Positions 48,911-60,131 of a DNA stretch of 64,000 nt are shown piece after piece (within the stretch, counting starts at the first letter, position 1; each line of letters begins with the position of its first letter). The translations under genes were made by a program, and so were the position numbers. The stretch comes from Sporocytophaga sp. (GTDB taxonomy: Bacteria > Bacteroidota > Bacteroidia > Cytophagales > Cytophagaceae), in the NCBI GenBank assembly GCA_024707265.1, contig JANQAB010000002.1, positions 1,198,188 to 1,262,187 of the forward strand, read 5' to 3'. The notes beneath the pieces are model-generated. The model ran no database searches. It saw only the letters and a list, made by a program, of their open reading frames with translations, and was not told the DNA's origin.

Positions 48911-49582
48911 TTAAAAGGTTGTTAAGGCAAATGAGATAATATTTGCACCCATTTGAAGTGCCTTTTGCCTTTTTTCTTCCGGATCGTTGTAAATAGTTTG
49001 GTCTTCCCAACCATTGCCAAGATCTGTTTCATAGGTATAAAAGCAGACTAGTTTTCCCTCAAAAATTATACCGTAGCCTTTCGGAGGTTTGTTATCATGC
49101 TCATGGATTTTTGGCAGACCACTATTGAATTTAAACTTCTGATGGTAAATAGGATGATTAAAAGGCAATTCCACAAAATCCAGCTCTGGAAAAACTTTTT
49201 TCATTTCCAGTCTTATGAATTTATCCATTCCATAATTGTCATCTATATGAAGGAAACCTCCTCCTGTTAGATAAGTTCTGAGGTTTTCAGCTTCTTGTCT
49301 TGAAAAGACAACATTGCCATGCCCCGTCATGTGCACAAAAGGGTAGGAGAAAAGCTCAGGACTTCCTACTTCAACTACATCTTCTTCCTGATATAGATTT
49401 AATTTTAATTGCTGATTACAAAATTTTATCAGATTAGGCAGAGAAGTTTTGTTGGCATACCAATCGCCACCTCCATTATACTTCAACTTTGCTATTTTAA
49501 ATGAAGGCTGTTGTGCGAAAGTAAGATTGAAAATGAGAATAGAAGAAAGCAGTAAAAGGGATAATCGAAATATTTTTTTCAT
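48911..49582 (-). CDS. DUF4159 domain-containing exported protein
   Basis: A 223-residue protein with a signal peptide (LLLLSSILIFNLTFAQ) followed by one DUF4159 domain. Visible landmarks are KYNGGGDWYANKTSLPNLIKF, YPFVHMTGHGNVVFS and LRTYLTGGGFLHIDDNYG, the glutamine-amidotransferase-like (ThuA-like) fold often noted for this family. The middle has HPIYHQKFKFNSGLPKIHEHD. The biochemical role is unknown. It follows rsmE by only 5 bases on the same strand, so it is probably co-transcribed with it and the helicase gene. Confidence 0.8.
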   Translation of the reverse strand: MKKIFRLSLLLLSSILIFNLTFAQQPSFKIAKLKYNGGGDWYANKTSLPNLIKFCNQQLKLNLYQEEDVVEVGSPELFSYPFVHMTGHGNVVFSRQEAENLRTYLTGGGFLHIDDNYGMDKFIRLEMKKVFPELDFVELPFNHPIYHQKFKFNSGLPKIHEHDNKPPKGYGIIFEGKLVCFYTYETDLGNGWEDQTIYNDPEEKRQKALQMGANIISFALTTF

Positions 49583-49587
49583 TGTAT

Positions 49588-50290
49588 TTAGCTGTTGATA
49601 ATGTTAAAAATATGACATGCTGCAATTCCTGCTGTTTCAGTTCTTAACCTGCTGTTTCCCAAAGATGCAGGTTTAAAGTTGTTTTTAAAAGCAAGTGAGA
49701 CTTCATCCTGTGTAAAATCTCCCTCAGGTCCTATTAAAATGCAGTACCTTGAATTGGTCAGTGCAATTTTTTGCAGAAGTTCTTTATGCTCTTCTGAAAG
49801 GTATCCAATGAACTTATGATCGTCTTTGCAACTTTCAATAAAGGACTTAAAAGAAACCAATGGATTTAATACTGGAAATATTGTTGTCTGTGACTGTTTC
49901 AGCGCACTGACTGCAATTTTTTCAATTCTATCCAGATTGATATTTTTTCTTTCAGAACGGGAACATTGAATAAAGCTTATTTCATCAATGCCTATTTCTA
50001 TACATTTTTTCTACAAACCACTCTATCCTGTCTGCATTTTTGGTGGGAGCAATGGCGACGTGGATATAGTAGCCTTTGGGTTTGCTGGTGGTTTGTGAAA
50101 GGACATTAAAGCGACATGCTTTATTTCCCGAATCTTTAACTTCACAAAGATATATTGAACCTTTGCCGTCAGTTACTTCAATTTTATCACCGGAAGATAG
50201 TCGCAACACTTTTAAAGCATGTTTTGACTCATCTTCCGGTAATTCATTTATTTCTCCGGGAGTAAATCCGGGCAAATAAAATAAATGCAT
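49588..50290 (-). CDS. rsmE: 16S rRNA (uracil-1498 N3)-methyltransferase (one frame break)
   Basis: Methylates uridine 1498 of 16S rRNA with S-adenosylmethionine. Two ORFs join when one T is removed from T6 at 50005-50010, giving WFVEKCIEIGIDEISFIQCSRS and a product of about 233 residues, the normal length. The N-terminal PUA-like domain has SKHALKVLRL and DGKGSIYLCEV. The C-terminal knotted SPOUT domain has ILIGPEGDFTQDEV and LGNSRLRTETAGIAA, the cofactor-binding loops. It lies between the helicase gene (4 bases upstream) and the DUF4159 gene. Confidence 0.88.
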
Positions 50291-50293
50291 TGA

Positions 50294-52082
50294 TTAAGCT
50301 CTCCTTTTACTTGCTAGTTCAAGGTTTACTGTTTTGCCTTTGATTTTATTGTTGTCCATTGAACTCATCACAACATCAACTTTAGCTTCTGGAACTTCAA
50401 TAAAAGAATAACTATCATAGATGTCAATACTTCCTATTGATTTTCCCTGAATAGATGAGTTTGATGCAAAGGCACCTACAATATCACCAGGACTGATTCT
50501 GTCTTTTTTTCCAAGATTGATGAAAAGTCTTACCATTTTCTCCCCGTTATTTCTATCCTCTCTCGGACCTCTGTCAGATCTTTCACCTCTGGAGCCTCTT
50601 TCGAATCTATCACCTCTGGAACCTCTGTTAAAACTGTCTCTAGAGCCTCTGTCTCTATCACTTCTTGGTCCTCTGTCTCTGTCTCTATCACCTCTGAAAC
50701 CTCTGTCAGATCTATCACCTCTATCGCCTCTTGAATTTCTGTCAGATCTCTCACGACCATCTCTTCTGCGATCATCTTTAAGTTCTTCAACAGTTCCCAA
50801 AGCAATTCTTACTAGAGCTGCAGAAAGCATTTCGTTTGAAATACCACTTCCATTAAATTCTTCAGCTACGGATGAGTAAAAATCGGGAACTCCCTCGGTT
50901 AATAAGGATGAGATCTGATCAAATAAATTCTGTTTTTTCAATTTCAAAATTTCTTCACCGGTAGGAAGCGGACCTCTTGCTATTTTAACTTTACAGTAGT
51001 TCTGAATATCTTTTAGTCTTAAATTGTCTTTACCACTTGATACAAATGTGAAAGACTTTCCTGTATTGCCAGCTCTACCTGTTCTTCCTATTCTGTGAAC
51101 GTAAAATTCGTTATCAAGAGGAACGTCATAGTTAAATACAGCATCAACACCATTTACATCTATACCTCTAGCTGCAACGTCAGTTGCTACAAGCAGGTTC
51201 AATGTATAGTTTCTGAATTTTCCCATTACATGGTTACGCTGATTCTGACTAAGATCGCCGTGAAGTCCCTCTGCTTTCAGACCATGTTTTTGCATTTCTT
51301 CAACCAGCTCATCAACTGCTCTCTTAGTATTGCAGAATACAAGAGCAAGTTTTACCTGATGAATTTCTACAAGGTGCTTAAGTAATAATACTTTTTGATT
51401 ATTAGAGATGTCGTAGAAAAATTGCTCAATGGAATCGACAGTAAGTTCTTTTCCTACAACTTTTACAAGTTCAGGATTAGTCTGATACTTTCTTGTCAGT
51501 TTCATGATAGGTTCTGCCATTGTAGCAGAGAATAGGATTGTTTGTCTCTCTTTTGGAATAGAAGATAGTATTCTTTCCAAATCTTCAACAAATCCCATGT
51601 TCAGCATTTCATCAGCTTCGTCAAGAATAACTTGTTTTATACTTTGAAGCGACAACGTTTTTTCTAGTTAAGTGGTCGATCACTCTACCTGGAGTTCCGA
51701 CTACAATCTGTACGCCTCTCTTTAGAGCAGTAGCCTGTCTTTCAAAAGACTCTCCACCGAAAATAGGTAGTACGTTAATACCTTTCTTGAACTTGGCAAT
51801 TTTCTTTAACTCATTGCTAACCTGTACGGCAAGTTCACGTGTAGGACATAGGACGATTGTCTGTGGGGTTTTAATTGCAGGGTCGCAAAGCTCTATGGCC
51901 GGTATGCCGAAAGCTGCAGTTTTCCCTGTCCCCGTTTGCGCCTGCCCGATTACGTCTTTTCCCTGAAGTACGATTGGAATAGCAAGCGATTGGATTGGTG
52001 ATGCCTCTTCAAAGCCCATTTCTGTTAATGCCTTGAGTGTCTCTTCTGAAAGAGGCAGCGAATCAAATTTGATTTTTGTCAT
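50294..52082 (-). CDS. DEAD-box RNA helicase with an arginine-glycine-rich linker (one frame break)
   Basis: Unwinds RNA using ATP, in ribosome assembly or cold adaptation. Removing one T from T6 at 51658-51663 joins the ORFs through LTRKTLSLQSIKQVILDEADEM. The product is about 595 residues from ATG 52082. Motifs: AQTGTGKT, PTRELA, GTPGR, DEAD, SAT and HRIGRTGRAG. After the helicase core comes an RG/RD-rich stretch of about 75 residues, and then a DbpA/CsdA-type RNA-binding domain (VRLFINLGKKDRISPGDIVGAF, later IDIYDSYSFIEVPE). The Met five codons further upstream (52097) is less likely as start. Probably DeaD/CsdA-like. Confidence 0.9.
50541..50775 (-). repeat. Degenerate repeats coding for the RG/RD-rich linker of the helicase
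   Basis: A run of short in-frame repeats coding for GDR, SDRG, RGSRG and similar. The nucleotide pattern CTCTGTC/CTATCACC recurs many times on the plus strand. It is a low-complexity stretch likely to vary between strains. Confidence 0.7.
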
Positions 52083-52147
52083 TGAAAATTGAAACAAAAT
52101 AAAAGAAAGAATTATTCAAAATATCCCAAAGAAATTTGGAATAACTG

Positions 52148-52155
52148 CAAAGATA
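52148..52155 (-). promoter_or_regulatory. Possible -7 promoter element of the helicase operon
   Basis: On the minus strand this reads TATCTTTG, a common form of the Bacteroidota -7 box. It lies about 66 bases before the helicase start. No convincing -33 box was seen at the usual spacing. Confidence 0.4.
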
Positions 52156-52372
52156 CAATTAAAAATCGGATTTTAACGATTATTCTTTTAATTGGAATTT
52201 CAGCTATTTTGGTATCTACTGATGCTCTGCTTGTTAGTCTAATATGATTGTCAGGAGATAAATTGGTTGTATTTGAATAAGCTAATTAAACAACATAATA
52301 TCACAAATAACAAAAACCTTCTCCGGATGGTTTAATTGTTAATTTAAGATAAACGGAATAGGAGTGGTGCCC

Positions 52373-52852
52373 ATGGAAAAAGGATTGGACAAAGTTTACC
52401 TGACTCGTCTCACTGAGCTATATGTAATGGAAAAAAAACAGGCTCAGCTATTGCCTGTTCTTCTCAAACATACCACTAATAAAGAATTAAGAGAAGCCAT
52501 AAAGGAACATTTGTACTATACTCAAAAGCATTTTTCCAGATGTATTGAAATCATGCGAAGATTTGGAAAATCAAAGGTAGTGGCTTCGGTTTCCGAACCA
52601 ATGGAAAAGCTTTTTGAAGAAGCGCGTGCTTTGGTCATGCAAAAGAAAGAAGATAATGCTGCAAATCTCACTATGATTTTACAGAAAATAGAGCATCTGG
52701 AAATTGCTTCTTATTCTAGTGCTCTTACCTGCGCTAAGATTCTGGATTATAAAAATGATTGTGAAACACTCCAGAAATGTCTGGATGAAGAATATGATCA
52801 GGACAACAGACTTGATAAAATCTCGGAAGAAATATTTATGGCACTTGTTTAA
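52373..52852 (+). CDS. YciE/YciF (DUF892) ferritin-like protein
   Basis: A protein of about 159 residues with the four-helix ferritin-like fold of the DUF892 (YciE/YciF) family, linked to stress in other bacteria. The first helix has LTELYVMEKKQAQLLPVLL, the second EHLYYTQKHFSRCIEIM, the third MILQKIEHLEIASYSSALT; the Glu and His positions fit a di-metal site. The start is set at ATG 52373, 8 bases after an AGGAG site; the frame is also open from a GTG at 52364. It is transcribed alone, divergent from the helicase operon. Confidence 0.8.
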   Translation: MEKGLDKVYLTRLTELYVMEKKQAQLLPVLLKHTTNKELREAIKEHLYYTQKHFSRCIEIMRRFGKSKVVASVSEPMEKLFEEARALVMQKKEDNAANLTMILQKIEHLEIASYSSALTCAKILDYKNDCETLQKCLDEEYDQDNRLDKISEEIFMALV

Positions 52853-52889
52853 AGTGCCATTTTATTTCCGGATTATTCAGAATTTTCAG

Positions 52890-53222
52890 TTAAAAGATCC
52901 AGAATACAATATTATTTACAACAGATATCAGAATAGCGAACACCACTGCCCACCAGAAACTTTTGATCTCAAATCCCTTTACAAGTTTGTCTACCAGCAT
53001 GATCATAAGTACGGTTATGATAAAATTAACAAGACCTAATGTGAGCCAGTTGAAGGGGAATGCAAGAATTCTGAGAATCCAGCCTAGTGTCGCATTAATA
53101 ATCCCTATTAGTATTGCTACCCAGATAGCAGTGCCGAAGCTTTTTACTGAAACGCCTGGCAATATTGCAGACACGAGCCAGACAGCAAATGAATCTACTA
53201 AAAGATGTATGATAAATTTCAT
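52890..53222 (-). CDS. Small four-helix membrane protein, phage holin family 4 type
   Basis: A protein of about 110 residues with four hydrophobic helices. The family pattern is clear: FIIHLLVDSFAVWLVSAILPGV at the start, the middle WVAILIGIINATLGWILRILAFPFNWLTLGL, and a final FWWAVVFAILISVVNNIV. These widespread proteins are annotated as phage holin family 4 (YvlD-like), but are normal chromosomal genes and there is no prophage here. Start ATG 53222 is preferred over 53252 because family members begin just before the first helix. It is convergent with the DUF892 gene. Confidence 0.85.
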   Translation of the reverse strand: MKFIIHLLVDSFAVWLVSAILPGVSVKSFGTAIWVAILIGIINATLGWILRILAFPFNWLTLGLVNFIITVLMIMLVDKLVKGFEIKSFWWAVVFAILISVVNNIVFWIF

Positions 53223-53412
53223 GGTTATAATTGTTTTATGCAATTTAAACAAGGAGAGGTATCAAATGTTAAAATTGGACAAACTTAATGTTTGAGACTC
53301 GGTAAGAGTAATTTTTAAATTCTTTAAAGTTTGTATATTTAAATCTTAAAGTATAGATACAATTAAATAATCATACACACATTAACCTTAGTTTTAAACT
53401 ATCCGATTTTTT

Positions 53413-54766
53413 ATGAACAGTAAAGAAGTTAGAAGGAAAGGAATGCCTGCAAGTATACCTTATATTATAGGTAATGAACTGGCTGAGAGATTTAGTTATT
53501 ATGGGATGAAAACCATTCTTACTGTTTTCATGACCAAATATCTAATGGATAGTACTGGAAACCTTGATGTGATGTCTGAAGGTGAAAGTAAATTTTGGTA
53601 TCACATGTTTGTGAGTGCAAACTATTTTTTCCCAATCCTGGGAGCTTTGCTTTCAGACATTTTATGGGGAAAATATAAAACCATCATTTCTCTCTCAATA
53701 ATATACTGTTTAGGTCATTTGGCTTTATCTCTGGATGAAACCAGACTTGGACTTTCTTTTGGATTGACAATGATAGCAATAGGTTCAGGAGGAATAAAAC
53801 CTTGTGTATCCGCTAATGTCGGAGATCAATTTACAGAGGAGAATAAAGACTTGTTACCTAAGATCTTTAACTATTTTTATTTATCAGTAAATATGGGAGC
53901 TTTTGTTTCGACCATTTTTACACCTATTCTTCTGAGAAAATTCGGACCTTCCGTGGCTTTTGGAGTTCCTGGAGCTTTGATGCTTTTAGCTACAGTTATA
54001 TTTTGGTTAGGTAGATCAAAGTATGCAGTGATTCCTCCTGTTGGCTGGAAAAAATATAAAGAAGAAATTCTTAGCAAAGAAGGGATGAAGGCAATGGGAG
54101 GACTAGTGGTAATATATCTTTTTATTGCAGTCTTCTGGTCCTTGTATGAACAGACTGGTTCTTCATGGGTAATTCAGGCCATGAATCCTCATATGATTAA
54201 GTCATTTGATTTATTTGGATATTATCAATTTGAAATCCTTCCTGATCAGGTTCAGGCTTTAAACCCGATTTTTGTCCTTATTCTTGTGCCTCTATTTGAC
54301 CTTGTTGTTTATCCTTTCCTTGGCAAATTCTTTAAACTTACATCCTTAAGAAAAATTACAATTGGAATGTTTATATGCGCCTCTTCATTTGCCATAGTTG
54401 CATTCATGGAAACAAGTCTCTATGCCGGAAAGGACATTTCCATTTTGTGGCAGTGCTTCGCATACCTGATACTTACTATATCAGAAGTAATGATTTACGG
54501 AACAGGGTTGGCGTTTTCATATACTCAGGCTCCCAATAACATGAAATCACTAATCATGGGCTTTTTTCTCCTTTCGGTTTCTCTGGGAAGTTTATTTACC
54601 GCTTTGATCAACTGGTTCATTCAAAATCCGGATAAAACTTCCAAACTTGCAGGACCAGCCTATTTCTGGTTTTTCAGTGGTTTGATGTTGATAACTGCCA
54701 TTATATTTATTTTTTGTAGCTCTTAAGTATCAAGAGCGATCTTATGTTCGAAAGGCAGTTGCTTAA
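53413..54766 (+). CDS. POT-family proton-coupled peptide transporter (probable frame break near the end)
   Basis: An inner-membrane MFS transporter of the POT/PTR family, which imports di- and tripeptides with protons. The signature ELAERFSYYGMKTIL opens the protein at about residue 18. GSGGIKPCVSANVGDQF and FNYFYLSVNMGAF follow, and FWSLYEQTGSSW lies in the middle, all at family positions. The original frame stops at 54726 within the last helix. Removing one T from T6 at 54710-54715 extends it by about 14 residues to 54766 (FIFVALKYQERSYVRKAVA), a more normal cytoplasmic tail. That repair is likely but less certain than the others here. Corrected length is about 450 residues. Confidence 0.85.
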
Positions 54767-54854
54767 ATCCTTGAAAGATATTTTAATTTTCTGATAATGA
54801 TTTGTTTACATACTCTTTCTAGATTTGCATTTAATAAATCAAACTGGAAAGAGT

Positions 54855-54956
54855 ATGAGTATGAAATTTTTAAAATCGACTTTGCCCGACTTTGATCTTC
54901 TGGCACTGTTAATGGTTATAGGGGCAGTTATTTTACTTAGTCTAAGATCACTTTAA
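54855..54956 (+). CDS. Candidate 33-residue single-helix membrane peptide
   Basis: A short ORF, MSMKFLKSTLPDFDLLALLM and on to a closing LLSLRSL. It has a basic N-terminus and one strongly hydrophobic stretch of about 17 residues. A purine-rich GGAAAGAG lies just before the ATG. There is no homology I can recall, and short ORFs arise by chance, so support rests only on the ribosome-binding-like site and the membrane-peptide composition. Confidence 0.3.
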   Translation: MSMKFLKSTLPDFDLLALLMVIGAVILLSLRSL

Positions 54957-55048
54957 TCTTCCAATAGCTTTAAGGAGAAGGCAATACAAATTTATTTCCT
55001 TATTAAGAATAAGGAGGCAGGTTGTTTATTATTAGCTTTTTTGATTTC

Positions 55049-55423
55049 TTATTTGCAGTTATTAATTACTTTCCGAATATATCTGAACATGATATATTCT
55101 TCACTTTCCTCATCTTTTAGATGAACAGCGTCTTCTAAATCGACTATTACTCTGTTTTTTATGAATTCTGTGCGGAGAAATTTGGAGACATTCTCCCTGA
55201 TATAGGCTCTTTTTTCTTCTTCCGTGTGAGAAAGAAATTCTATATAGACCTCTTTTACAAGCTTTAAGCCTCTTTCGGGACTTAAGTTTTTCAGAAGAGT
55301 GAAACATGAAAGGTTGTTCAGCTCTTTTTGGGATACGACACAATCACAATCCGCGATGCTTAAATGCAAATAAGCAAGGAAATGTTCGTAAACCCAATTC
55401 ATCGTCACATTTTGATGAACCAT
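55049..55423 (-). CDS. Small helical protein, possibly TerB-like
   Basis: A 124-residue soluble protein. Its helix pattern, FLAYLHLSIADCDCVVSQKELNNL, recalls the TerB-like fold, in which a DxxVxxxE turn follows the first helix; there is no clear metal motif beyond that. A second acidic helix region is ERGLKLVKEVYIEFLSH, and the C-terminus has EEYIMFRYIRKV. The start may be ATG 55402 (MNWVYEHF). It is a lone gene whose 5' end faces the groEL terminator. The family call is tentative. Confidence 0.5.
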   Translation of the reverse strand: MVHQNVTMNWVYEHFLAYLHLSIADCDCVVSQKELNNLSCFTLLKNLSPERGLKLVKEVYIEFLSHTEEEKRAYIRENVSKFLRTEFIKNRVIVDLEDAVHLKDEESEEYIMFRYIRKVINNCK

Positions 55424-55471
55424 AAACTTAAAAGGTTAACATTGCAAATTTAATCCTTTTGTATATAACAA

Positions 55472-55507
55472 AAAAATACCTCTGTTAATTTAACAGAGGT
55501 ATTTTTA
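55472..55507. terminator. Strong terminator after groEL
   Basis: A perfect 17-bp stem (55472-55488 with 55490-55506) with flanking A and T runs. It lies about 25 bases beyond the groEL stop on the minus strand. Confidence 0.85.
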
Positions 55508-55530
55508 TTATTGTTTTGGTAAACAGGGTA

Positions 55531-57202
<1,672 letters not shown>

Positions 57203-57218
57203 TTAGACAATTAAGTTA

Positions 57219-57500
57219 TTAAAGAACTGCGAAAATATCAGCTTCGCGCATCATAAGATACTCTTTGCCGTCTATGGTGATCTCAGTGCCTGAATATTTA
57301 CCATAAAGAACAGTATCTCCTACTTTTACAGTCAGAGGCTCATCTTTTTTTCCTGTTCCGATAGCAACTACAGATCCTCTTTGAGGTTTTTCTTTAGCTG
57401 TATCAGGAATAATGATACCAGAAGCTGTTTTTTCTTCAGCAGGAGCAGGTTGGATTAAAACTCTGTCTGCTAGTGGCTTGATGCTTAGGTTGTTACTCAT
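57219..57500 (-). CDS. groES: Co-chaperonin GroES
   Basis: A 93-residue co-chaperonin that caps the GroEL ring. The family pattern is complete: [27 protein letters not shown], a mobile loop, then [14 protein letters not shown] and the closing [13 protein letters not shown]. It precedes groEL in the usual operon order. I looked in the 256-base upstream spacer for the CIRCE operator (TTAGCACTC with its inverted copy) and did not find it, so heat-shock control by HrcA is not supported by this sequence. Confidence 0.95.
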   Translation of the reverse strand: MSNNLSIKPLADRVLIQPAPAEEKTASGIIIPDTAKEKPQRGSVVAIGTGKKDEPLTVKVGDTVLYGKYSGTEITIDGKEYLMMREADIFAVL

Positions 57501-57756
57501 TTTGTTAAAGCGTTTAATTTTATACGTTTAAAAGTTATTTAATATCTTGGATACTGCCAGCTCTGCATTTCCTGTGCCAGAGGTAAAAAGCTGAACATTT
57601 GTCAGTGAGTGGTGAGGCATTTAAACCAAGATCTGCCTTTTTTGTTTTAAAACCTGTCATTTTTTCATTTGTATTTTTGGGTAGAATTGGATAAATTATG
57701 TGAGAGCTAACAAAATGGCATTGAATCCGTATATCTAGTATAACTTTTTTGAGATT

Positions 57757-58473
57757 ATGAAAGAGTTAAATAAAAACTGGCTGACAGAAGGACTTATAGA
57801 TTTTGAGTATAAAAGATATATGCTCCTCGCTTACCTTCAGGATGTAAAGGGAAGCTTTAATGAAAAAAAACTTTATCCGTTTCTTTCCGATCTGCTTTTT
57901 CACTATCAAAACCTTCTGCGTTTAAAGGAAAATAAACAGCTTCTGAAAGAACATTTTCCCAAGCAAATCTCCAGTGCAGATTTTGAAAAGCTTGAAATCA
58001 TTTACGAAGAATTGGTCAATGATGATAAGATTATGAGGGAGCTGGAGGAGATTGTCATGTTTGCATTGCCTAAACTTAAGGATCAGTTGGTAGAGGGGAA
58101 GGAGATTTATGAAGAGATTGAGGATATGCTGTCAATAAGTCCGATAGGCTTGTCTCCTCTTAATATGGATGCAGGATACCTTTTGTTTCACACAAATAAC
58201 AGAAGCGAAACCCATGTTTATGAATATCAAGTGACCTTATTTCAAACAGCGGAGGCTAAATACAGAGGTATTCATACACACTTCGTAGAAAGTATAAGTA
58301 AAACTATAGGGAATACTTATGAAAGTATAAAACTGGAGTTGATTAAAAAATATAAAAAGTTGCCAAACCCTGCTACTTTTCTCGTGAATTCAAAAATTAA
58401 CTATCCCTTTGAAGAAACGGTAATGCCGATTACAAAGAGATTGTTGGTGAAAAAACTGTATTCTGAAGTTTAA
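57757..58473 (+). CDS. Conserved protein of unknown function
   Basis: A 238-residue soluble protein, acidic and mainly helical in the first two thirds (FEYKRYMLLAYLQDVKGSFNEKKLYPFLSD). A more beta-like C-terminal third follows (AGYLLFHTNNRSETHVYEYQVTLF, then NPATFLVNSKINYPFEETVMPI). No signal peptide, membrane helix or catalytic motif is visible. The sequence style, with the LPNPATF segment near the end, looks like a conserved Bacteroidota protein, but I do not recognise a named family. It is divergent from groES and ends in a strong terminator. Confidence 0.65.
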   Translation: MKELNKNWLTEGLIDFEYKRYMLLAYLQDVKGSFNEKKLYPFLSDLLFHYQNLLRLKENKQLLKEHFPKQISSADFEKLEIIYEELVNDDKIMRELEEIVMFALPKLKDQLVEGKEIYEEIEDMLSISPIGLSPLNMDAGYLLFHTNNRSETHVYEYQVTLFQTAEAKYRGIHTHFVESISKTIGNTYESIKLELIKKYKKLPNPATFLVNSKINYPFEETVMPITKRLLVKKLYSEV

Positions 58474-58486
58474 TTAATGTACAAAT

Positions 58487-58516
58487 AAAAACGCCTCTAA
58501 ATCAGAGGCGTTTTTA
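58487..58516. terminator. Bidirectional terminator between convergent genes
   Basis: A perfect 12-bp stem (58487-58498 with 58504-58515) with a 5-base loop and A/T flanks. It serves the unknown gene on the plus strand and secG on the minus strand. Confidence 0.85.
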
Positions 58517-58539
58517 TTTATAGTTATTTTATAAAAGCA

Positions 58540-58899
58540 TTATTGAGCTGCCGAGTCATTTGTTGCAGGAGCTTTTTCCTGACCTTCAGCCGGAGCTTTA
58601 GGCATCAATTTATTTCCTTCCTGAGCTCTTTCAACATTCACACTGTTGATGCCTCCGTCATTTTCTTCTATATTATTTTTATAAAGAAGATTGACACCAA
58701 GACAAAGTACAACCAGGCCTATTGCAAATCCCCAGGTTAATTTTTCAAGCAAATCCCCGGTTTTTTTAACACCCATAAATTGAGTAGAACCACCTGCAAA
58801 ATTTCCGGAAAGCCCACCACCTTTAGAATTTTGAGCAAGTACCAGAACAACAAGGAAAAAACAGGCTATAAATATTAAAACCGTGATAAAGATTTCCAT
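58540..58899 (-). CDS. secG: Protein translocase subunit SecG
   Basis: A 119-residue two-helix subunit of the SecYEG translocon. The first helix (FITVLIFIACFFLVVLVLAQNSKGGGLSGNF) ends in the conserved glycine-rich segment, followed by GSTQFMGVKKTGDLLEKLTW and the second helix. An acidic, Ala/Pro-rich tail of about 40 residues extends beyond the usual end, a common feature in Bacteroidota SecG. It is the last gene of the miaB-sigma54-lptE-TPR-secG run, 6 bases after the TPR-like gene. Confidence 0.92.
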   Translation of the reverse strand: MEIFITVLIFIACFFLVVLVLAQNSKGGGLSGNFAGGSTQFMGVKKTGDLLEKLTWGFAIGLVVLCLGVNLLYKNNIEENDGGINSVNVERAQEGNKLMPKAPAEGQEKAPATNDSAAQ

Positions 58900-58905
58900 T
58901 ATAAA

Positions 58906-60111
58906 TTATTTTTCGTTTTTTAATTCATTAATAAGGCCTGCAAAGTAAGTACTTTTTTCAGGATTTTTCAAACTTAATTGTGTGTAAATATCAATGGCTT
59001 TCTGAATTTTACCTTGTTTTATCAAAATTTTGGCAAAATTTTCAGATAACAATCCTTTTGACTCTACTCCAGACTTCTCTGAAAGATCTTCTTGTTCCTC
59101 GGCAAGAGTTCTGGGATTTAACGGAGGAATTGTAGGATCTTCTTTAATAAATCTATCTATTATATTTTCAACTTGCTTTTTATCAAGCTGTTTTCTCCCT
59201 CTTTCCAGGAATTCAAGGTACTGAATATGCAAATCAGCATCATTTTTACTGATTTCCTCATTATCAATATTCTTCTCGATGATTTTTTTCTCAAGAAAAG
59301 CGTTTTTCTCTTCTTCTTTCTTTAAAAAGATTTCAACCTTTTCCCAAGGGAATTTCTCAATATTGATTTTGTTTTTCCCTTTAAAGGCTTCCTTCTGAGA
59401 AAGTTCTTCCAGTATTTTATCTTCAGGGAAAGCGTACTTTTTTTCAGGCATTACAGCCATTGAGGTTGAAGGTGCCTTTGCTTCAGTATTAGTTGTATTA
59501 TTATCTCTGGCTGCTTCTTCTTTCAGTTTTCTTAAATCCTGCAGGTTTTTCTGAAGGTCTTCGAAAAACTCCTTTGAGTTTGTAATAACCTTACCTGTAG
59601 GAATTGAAAATTTTTCAGGTTCCGAGGGCGTCTCTTTTGTAATTTCAGGATGAATTTCACTATCATTCTGAACTATAATATCCTCGCTTTTCTGAGATTC
59701 AGAGATTACTTCGGCTTTTTCTTCTTCAGATTTGCCTGTGATTTCCTTAGCGGTTTCGCTTATGGCAATGTTTTCTTCTTCAATTTCCTCAATGAGTACT
59801 TTTTCTTCAAGAAGATTTTCAGGCGCAGGAGCCTGCATTGCGGGAGCGAATGATTTATTTTCTGATTTAAAGGAGTATTTGGAATGATGAATTATCTTTT
59901 TTAGGTTTTTCCTGTCAAAAGAGTAAGCCGCTGCTTTTCTGATTCTTTTTTCAGCAAGCATATTGTCTGTTTCATAGGAAGCCTTCGCAAACAGGATATG
60001 AGCTGCCTGGCAGTAAGGAAATATTTTCACGACTTCTTCCAGATCTTTAAGATCTGTAGAAGAAACTTCCGTGGAGTTTGTGATTAAATCTATGAAACGT
60101 TGCTTATTCAA
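58906..60111 (-). CDS. TPR-like protein of unknown function in the lptE-secG gene cluster
   Basis: A 401-residue protein without a signal peptide. It opens with a short helical domain (FPYCQAAHILFAKASYETDN, a TPR-like helix pair). A long acidic, Lys/Glu-rich low-complexity region (about 85-250) follows, then a WEKVEIFLKKEEE helix. The C-terminal pair LSENFAKILIKQGKIQKAIDIYTQLSLKNPEKS is a clear tetratricopeptide repeat. The same gene position between lptE and secG is kept in many Bacteroidota. It may be a scaffold for envelope assembly, but the function is unknown. Confidence 0.7.
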   Translation of the reverse strand: MNKQRFIDLITNSTEVSSTDLKDLEEVVKIFPYCQAAHILFAKASYETDNMLAEKRIRKAAAYSFDRKNLKKIIHHSKYSFKSENKSFAPAMQAPAPENLLEEKVLIEEIEEENIAISETAKEITGKSEEEKAEVISESQKSEDIIVQNDSEIHPEITKETPSEPEKFSIPTGKVITNSKEFFEDLQKNLQDLRKLKEEAARDNNTTNTEAKAPSTSMAVMPEKKYAFPEDKILEELSQKEAFKGKNKINIEKFPWEKVEIFLKKEEEKNAFLEKKIIEKNIDNEEISKNDADLHIQYLEFLERGRKQLDKKQVENIIDRFIKEDPTIPPLNPRTLAEEQEDLSEKSGVESKGLLSENFAKILIKQGKIQKAIDIYTQLSLKNPEKSTYFAGLINELKNEK

Positions 60112-60131
60112 TATTTATCCGGTTTAAGATT

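Noticed and set aside
52890..53222. Prophage remnant, from the holin-like gene
   Set aside because: This family is a common chromosomal membrane protein, and no other phage gene is nearby.
57501..57756. CIRCE heat-shock operator before groES
   Set aside because: Neither TTAGCACTC nor GAGTGCTAA is present in the spacer.
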